64,000 nt of DNA from Thermodesulfobacteriota bacterium (GTDB lineage: Bacteria > Desulfobacterota > Thermodesulfobacteria > Thermodesulfobacteriales > Thermodesulfobacteriaceae): contig JAUQPD010000037.1 in assembly GCA_030550555.1 (NCBI GenBank), forward strand, positions 1-64,000, read 5' to 3'. Position numbers and translations under genes: made by a program. Every line of letters starts with the position of its first letter. The stretch's first letter is position 1. The notes beneath the pieces are model-generated. The model was not told where the DNA came from. It did no database searches and was given only the letters and a program-made list of their open reading frames with translations. Positions 61,005 through 64,000 of this stretch are shown piece after piece.

Positions 61005-61367
61005 TTACGACTTATAGCTCAGGAGAATACCTACCAATTCCTGGAGTCTTCTTGATATCTCAAGCAATTCTTCAGGAGGGATCTGTTTAATAAGTTCTCC
61101 AGTGTCTTTTCTTAAGACCTGAACAACTAAGGTTTCATATTTTTTATCATAGACAACTTTGGCCTCTAGATCGAATTGTCTCAAAAATTTTCTCAAACTT
61201 TCAGCTAATTCATTGAGTCTCTCTTTGTCTAATAGCTTTGTTGAGGACCTGTCTTCATGCTCAGGAATTATCTCTTTTGGTTTTTGTCTAGAGATTTGGG
61301 CTTGGGTGTTTTGTGACTGAATAAGAGTTGAATCAGCTAAAATTCCTCTAAAGAGTTCCACCTTCAT
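61005..61367 (-). CDS. flaG: Flagellar protein FlaG
   Basis: The 120 residues match FlaG: a variable polar N-terminus (1-50) and a conserved C-terminal part with VVQVLRKDTGELIKQIPPEE near residue 85. FlaG affects flagellar filament length. It is far from the main flagellar operon and stands alone between asd and the divergent mrp. A sigma-28 promoter lies just upstream. Confidence 0.92.
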   Translation of the reverse strand: MKVELFRGILADSTLIQSQNTQAQISRQKPKEIIPEHEDRSSTKLLDKERLNELAESLRKFLRQFDLEAKVVYDKKYETLVVQVLRKDTGELIKQIPPEELLEISRRLQELVGILLSYKS

Positions 61368-61404
61368 AGGGGCCCCCTTTTATGACCTATTTTGTCTATT
61401 ATTG

Positions 61405-61431
61405 GTATCGGATGAGAAAAGAAAAACTTTA
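61405..61431 (-). promoter_or_regulatory. Sigma-28 (FliA) promoter of flaG
   Basis: On the minus strand TAAAGTTT (61424-61431), an 11-base spacer and TCCGATAC (61405-61412) match the FliA consensus TAAAGTTT-N11-GCCGATAA at 14 of 16 positions. The predicted start is about 30 bases before the flaG ATG. Confidence 0.82.
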
Positions 61432-61438
61432 ACCTTAT

Positions 61439-61466
61439 TTGACAAAGCCTCAGCGATGATTAAAAT
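61439..61466 (+). promoter_or_regulatory. Candidate sigma-70 promoter of mrp
   Basis: TTGACA (61439-61444) and TAAAAT (61461-61466) are 16 bases apart. The leader to mrp would be about 110 bases. It lies back-to-back with the flaG promoter. Confidence 0.5.
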
Positions 61467-61509
61467 GAGATTAAACTTAAACAGTCCCCATTAAAGGAGC
61501 CCAGAAAAA

Positions 61510-61548
61510 ATGGAGTCCTTGTCCCTCTCTTTTTTAGAGCCAAGATAG
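61510..61548 (+). other. Possible 12-codon leader ORF upstream of mrp
   Basis: An ATG at 61510 reads 12 codons to TAG at 61546, preceded by AAAGGAG ending 10 bases before. The peptide would be MESLSLSFLEPR. It lies in the predicted mrp leader. An ORF this short is common by chance, so support is weak. Confidence 0.2.
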
Positions 61549-61581
61549 CTATATTATAAACTAAAAAATTGCAGGAGGCCT

Positions 61582-62751
61582 ATGATGCAGGTAGGGAAGG
61601 GAAAAAGTGCCATTTTAGATCAGCAAGATAAAAGAGTCAGAGAACAGCTCTCTAAGATCAAGCACAAGATCATGGTGATGTCTGGTAAGGGAGGTGTTGG
61701 GAAAAGCACCATTGCTGTAAACATTGCGGTAGGGCTTTCCCTTCAAGATTTTATGGTTGGCCTTTTGGACCTTGATCTCCACGGTCCAAGTATACCTCAG
61801 ATGCTTGGAGCTAGAGACCTTAAACTATCAAGGAGACCTGATGGTAGATTGGGAGCCATTAAATACTCCCCAAATCTAAAATTTCTCTCTATTGAACCAC
61901 TTTTACCTTCTGAGGACTCTGCAGTAATTTGGAGAGGACCTATTAAGATCTCTGCAATAAAACAATTCATTGGTGATATTGATTGGGGAGAGCTTGACTA
62001 CCTTGTAATTGATGCCCCTCCAGGGACAGGAGATGAACCCCTTACAATTGCAAAAACTATACCTGATGCATATGCTCTCATTGTAACAACCCCTCAAGAG
62101 GTTTCCCTCATTGATGTCAAAAAGTCCATAAGGTTTTGCCAGAAAGTAAAGATGAGGATCTTGGGAATTGTTGAGAATATGAGTGGTTTCATCTGTCCTC
62201 ATTGTGGAAAACCAGTTGATCTGTTTAAAAGGGGAGGAGGGCAGAGACTTGCAGAGGAGATGGGAATCAGGTTCCTAGGAAAGATTCCTGTTGATCCAAG
62301 AATAGTTGACACTGGAGATAGAGGAAAACCCCTTGTTGGTGCCTACCCTGAGAGTATCACTGCTGAAGCCTTTGATAATCTAATTAGAAACATCATTACA
62401 GCAACTCAAGAAATGGTAAAAGAGGTTGAGGAAGAAAAGTATATGAGAGTTGCTATCCCTGTTTCGTCACCCAATAAATTTCAACCAGAAGTTGAAAAAG
62501 CAGAGCTTTATGCCCTATACGATGTTGAGAATGGTAAAGTCCTTGTAAAAGATGTTGTCAAAAAAGTCCAAGATCAGGACCTTGTTGACTTTTTGAAAGA
62601 ACAGGTTGCAACCCATGTCTGTCTCTCAGAAGGACTTGCCTCCCTAAAAGAAAAGCTTATGCAAGAGGGTATAAAGGTTATCACAATAAGTGGGAATGAG
62701 CATAATCCAGATAACATAATTCAGGATATACTGAGTAAGAAGAATGGATAA
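61582..62751 (+). CDS. mrp: Mrp/NBP35-type iron-sulfur carrier with NifX-like C-terminal domain
   Basis: The 389 residues start with an Mrp/ApbC P-loop ATPase (about 25-275): SGKGGVGKSTIA, DLHGPSIPQMLG, DAPPGTGDEP and the CPHC cluster site. From about residue 288 a second domain resembles dinitrogenase iron-molybdenum cofactor (NifX/NifB C-terminal) proteins: MRVAIPVSSPNKF and ATHVCLSEGLASL. The fusion suggests Fe-S cluster carriage. It starts behind AGGAGG. Its last bases overlap the zinc-ribbon ORF. Confidence 0.93.
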   Translation: MMQVGKGKSAILDQQDKRVREQLSKIKHKIMVMSGKGGVGKSTIAVNIAVGLSLQDFMVGLLDLDLHGPSIPQMLGARDLKLSRRPDGRLGAIKYSPNLKFLSIEPLLPSEDSAVIWRGPIKISAIKQFIGDIDWGELDYLVIDAPPGTGDEPLTIAKTIPDAYALIVTTPQEVSLIDVKKSIRFCQKVKMRILGIVENMSGFICPHCGKPVDLFKRGGGQRLAEEMGIRFLGKIPVDPRIVDTGDRGKPLVGAYPESITAEAFDNLIRNIITATQEMVKEVEEEKYMRVAIPVSSPNKFQPEVEKAELYALYDVENGKVLVKDVVKKVQDQDLVDFLKEQVATHVCLSEGLASLKEKLMQEGIKVITISGNEHNPDNIIQDILSKKNG

Positions 62752-63013
62752 AGCTTGTTTTGAAGAATTGAAAATTCTATGCCCCTATTGCGGAAAAGAA
62801 GCCCAAATAGAGGGAACCTGAGTAAAGGCAAAGATCCGATGCCTTGACTGTGGAGTTGAGGTCAGCGGTAGGGATTGTTTTGAACTGTTAGAGTCCTCTA
62901 AGGAGGAACTTTGGCAGAGATTTTGTAAAACCCTTGAGGAGGATAAAGGGCATGCTGGAAATTCAAAAACTACTAAAGAAGGAGAAGACAAAAATAGTTC
63001 TTGTAGTGCTTGA
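62744..63013 (+). pseudogene. Zinc-ribbon ORF interrupted by an in-frame TGA
   Basis: An ATG at 62744, overlapping the mrp stop, opens a frame of 89 codons to TGA at 63011-63013, with one internal TGA at 62819-62821 (codon 26). CPYCGKEA lies before it and RCLDCGVEVSG after it, in the same frame, so together they make one zinc ribbon. The TGA follows EGT. A hairpin (62821-62849) starts at that codon. It may be a nonsense mutation, a sequencing error (TGG to TGA) or recoding. Selenocysteine is not well supported. The last 62 bases overlap apgM. Confidence 0.6.
62821..62849 (+). repeat. Hairpin directly after the in-frame TGA
   Basis: AAGGCA (62825-62830) and TGCCTT (62840-62845) pair with a 9-base loop; AGT (62821-62823) and ACT (62847-62849) add three pairs beyond one A-G mismatch. 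The loop begins about nine bases after the TGA, closer than described for bacterial SECIS elements. Confidence 0.4.
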
Positions 63014-64000
63014 TGGAATAGGGGACTTACCAGTAAAGGACGGAAAAACTCCTTTAGAACTTGCCCAAACTCCTAATCTTGATTCTCTTGCAAAAGATTC
63101 AGCAACAGGTCTGCAGATTCCAGTAGATTATGGCATAACACCTGGTAGTGGTCCAGGACACTTAGGAATTTTCGGCTACGATCCCTTAAGGTATGAAATA
63201 GGGAGAGGAATTCTTGAAGCTCTTGGGCTTGGATTAGATGTCCGAGAGAGTGATGTTGCTATACGAGGTAATTTTGCTACAGTAAAATATGAAGATTCCC
63301 AGCCAATAGTAGTTGATAGACGTGCTGGAAGAATTTCAACTGACGAAAATAGACGTCTTATAGAAAAGTTATCACAAAAAATTAAACGTATTGATGATGT
63401 AGAGATAATCTTATGTTCGGGAAGAGAACATCGCTTCTCGCTCATTTTAAGATTTCCCCATCCTTTGCCTTCATCTGCTGAGCAGGTTAATGATACAGAT
63501 CCTCAGGCGGTTAATAGGGCTCCACTCATACCAAGAGGCCAAAGCCCCGAGGCAGAGCCTATAGCTGAGGTAGCAAGGAAATTTATTGATCTTGCTGGAG
63601 AAATCCTTAGAGATGAGGAGAAGGCCAATTATGTGCTTTTGAGAGGGTTTTCGGTCAAACCTGCTCTTGAGCCATTCCCTCGGAGGTTTGGATTAAATAG
63701 TTGCTGTATAGCGGTTTATCCTATGTATAAGGGCCTTGCAAGGCTTGTTGGAATGGATGTTATCACTTTTGAGGGAGAGGATATTGAGGATGAAATTCAG
63801 GCCCTAAGGCAGTGGTGGGATGCTTACGATTTCTTTTTTATCCACATTAAAAAAACAGACTCCTATGGCGAGGATGGAAATTTTGAAGGAAAAGTCAAAG
63901 TGATTGAGGCCTTTGATAGAGCCCTTCCAGAAGTTCTTAAGCTAAATCCAGATGTCCTTGCTATAACTGGTGATCACTCAACTCCCTGTAAGATGAAATC
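62952..64000 (+). CDS. apgM: 2,3-bisphosphoglycerate-independent phosphoglycerate mutase, archaeal type (partial)
   Basis: This enzyme interconverts 3- and 2-phosphoglycerate. About 349 codons are present and the gene runs off the window without a stop. Seen are VVLDGIGDLPV near the start, the PGSGPGHLGIFGYDP segment, HIKKTDSYGEDG with metal ligands, and AITGDHSTP at the very end. This is the alkaline-phosphatase-fold ApgM family of archaea and some bacteria. The ATG at 62952 has GAGGAGG upstream and lies inside the end of the zinc-ribbon ORF. Confidence 0.95.
   Translation, partial: MLEIQKLLKKEKTKIVLVVLDGIGDLPVKDGKTPLELAQTPNLDSLAKDSATGLQIPVDYGITPGSGPGHLGIFGYDPLRYEIGRGILEALGLGLDVRESDVAIRGNFATVKYEDSQPIVVDRRAGRISTDENRRLIEKLSQKIKRIDDVEIILCSGREHRFSLILRFPHPLPSSAEQVNDTDPQAVNRAPLIPRGQSPEAEPIAEVARKFIDLAGEILRDEEKANYVLLRGFSVKPALEPFPRRFGLNSCCIAVYPMYKGLARLVGMDVITFEGEDIEDEIQALRQWWDAYDFFFIHIKKTDSYGEDGNFEGKVKVIEAFDRALPEVLKLNPDVLAITGDHSTPCKMK

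Noticed and set aside
62819-62821. TGA as a selenocysteine codon
   Set aside because: No Cys/Sec redox motif is next to it and the hairpin loop begins only about nine bases downstream, closer than described for bacterial SECIS. Kept only as an unresolved in-frame stop.

Overview
The window is a gene-dense, AT-rich bacterial chromosome segment with short intergenic gaps, many stop/start overlaps and no stretch over about 300 bases without a gene. Lpt lipopolysaccharide export genes, sigma-54, a flagellum and a nine-heme lipoprotein cytochrome point to a Gram-negative anaerobe. Lys/Glu-rich proteins suggest a thermophile. The gene set fits Thermodesulfobacteriota or a relative, but that is an inference; no rRNA or tRNA gene is present. 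No CRISPR array, insertion sequence, tRNA or recognisable riboswitch was seen.

Layout. (1) 1-15815, plus strand: flagellar export genes fliQ-fliR-flhB-flhA, polar-placement genes flhF-flhG, sigma-28 fliA, then cheY, a FliL-like protein, a membrane/HTH protein, a FliK-like protein, a stand-alone pyruvate kinase C-terminal domain, a second CheY, cheB, cheR, a hybrid cheA, a DnaJ-like protein and cheW. (2) 15812-18556, minus: an HNH nuclease, a stand-alone Lrp-type ligand domain, a core-MetE-like methyltransferase and VKOR fused to a thioredoxin-like domain. (3) 18697-34269, plus, about 15 kb in one direction: lptA-lptB-rpoN-hpf-rapZ-rimI, gap, a 1369-residue PPDK-like protein, a second divergent gap, nusB, a methyltransferase, cmk, HNH, glmS, a DUF6485 protein and rsfS. 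hflX faces them. (4) 36133-52568: a cobalamin cluster in three blocks: cbiX-cbiC fusion, cobF-like and cbiET (plus); cbiA, cobD-like, cbiB, cbiP, cobS, cobT (minus); topA, cbiL, cbiF, cbiG-cbiH fusion, a GATase-like protein and cobU (plus). (5) 52549-64000: an SfsA-DUF123 fusion, a macro-domain protein, a small unknown/nucleoside-phosphorylase-like/J-domain trio, a minus operon asd-splB-like-nine-heme cytochrome-rlmI, flaG with a sigma-28 promoter, and mrp, a zinc-ribbon ORF broken by an in-frame TGA, and apgM running off the end.

How it fits together. FliA made at 6 kb can read the flaG promoter at 61.4 kb. The cobalamin genes cover most of the anaerobic (early cobalt) route, but no cbiD is visible and a CobF-family protein sits where one would expect the C-1 methyltransferase; cbiJ/cobK and an adenosyltransferase are also not in the window. 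The most unusual items are that cobF placement, the PPDK-like protein without a PEP/pyruvate barrel between two gap genes, the interrupted zinc-ribbon ORF after mrp, an uncharacterised GATase-like protein in the cob run, and promoters whose predicted start sites fall on the start codons of topA and lptA.
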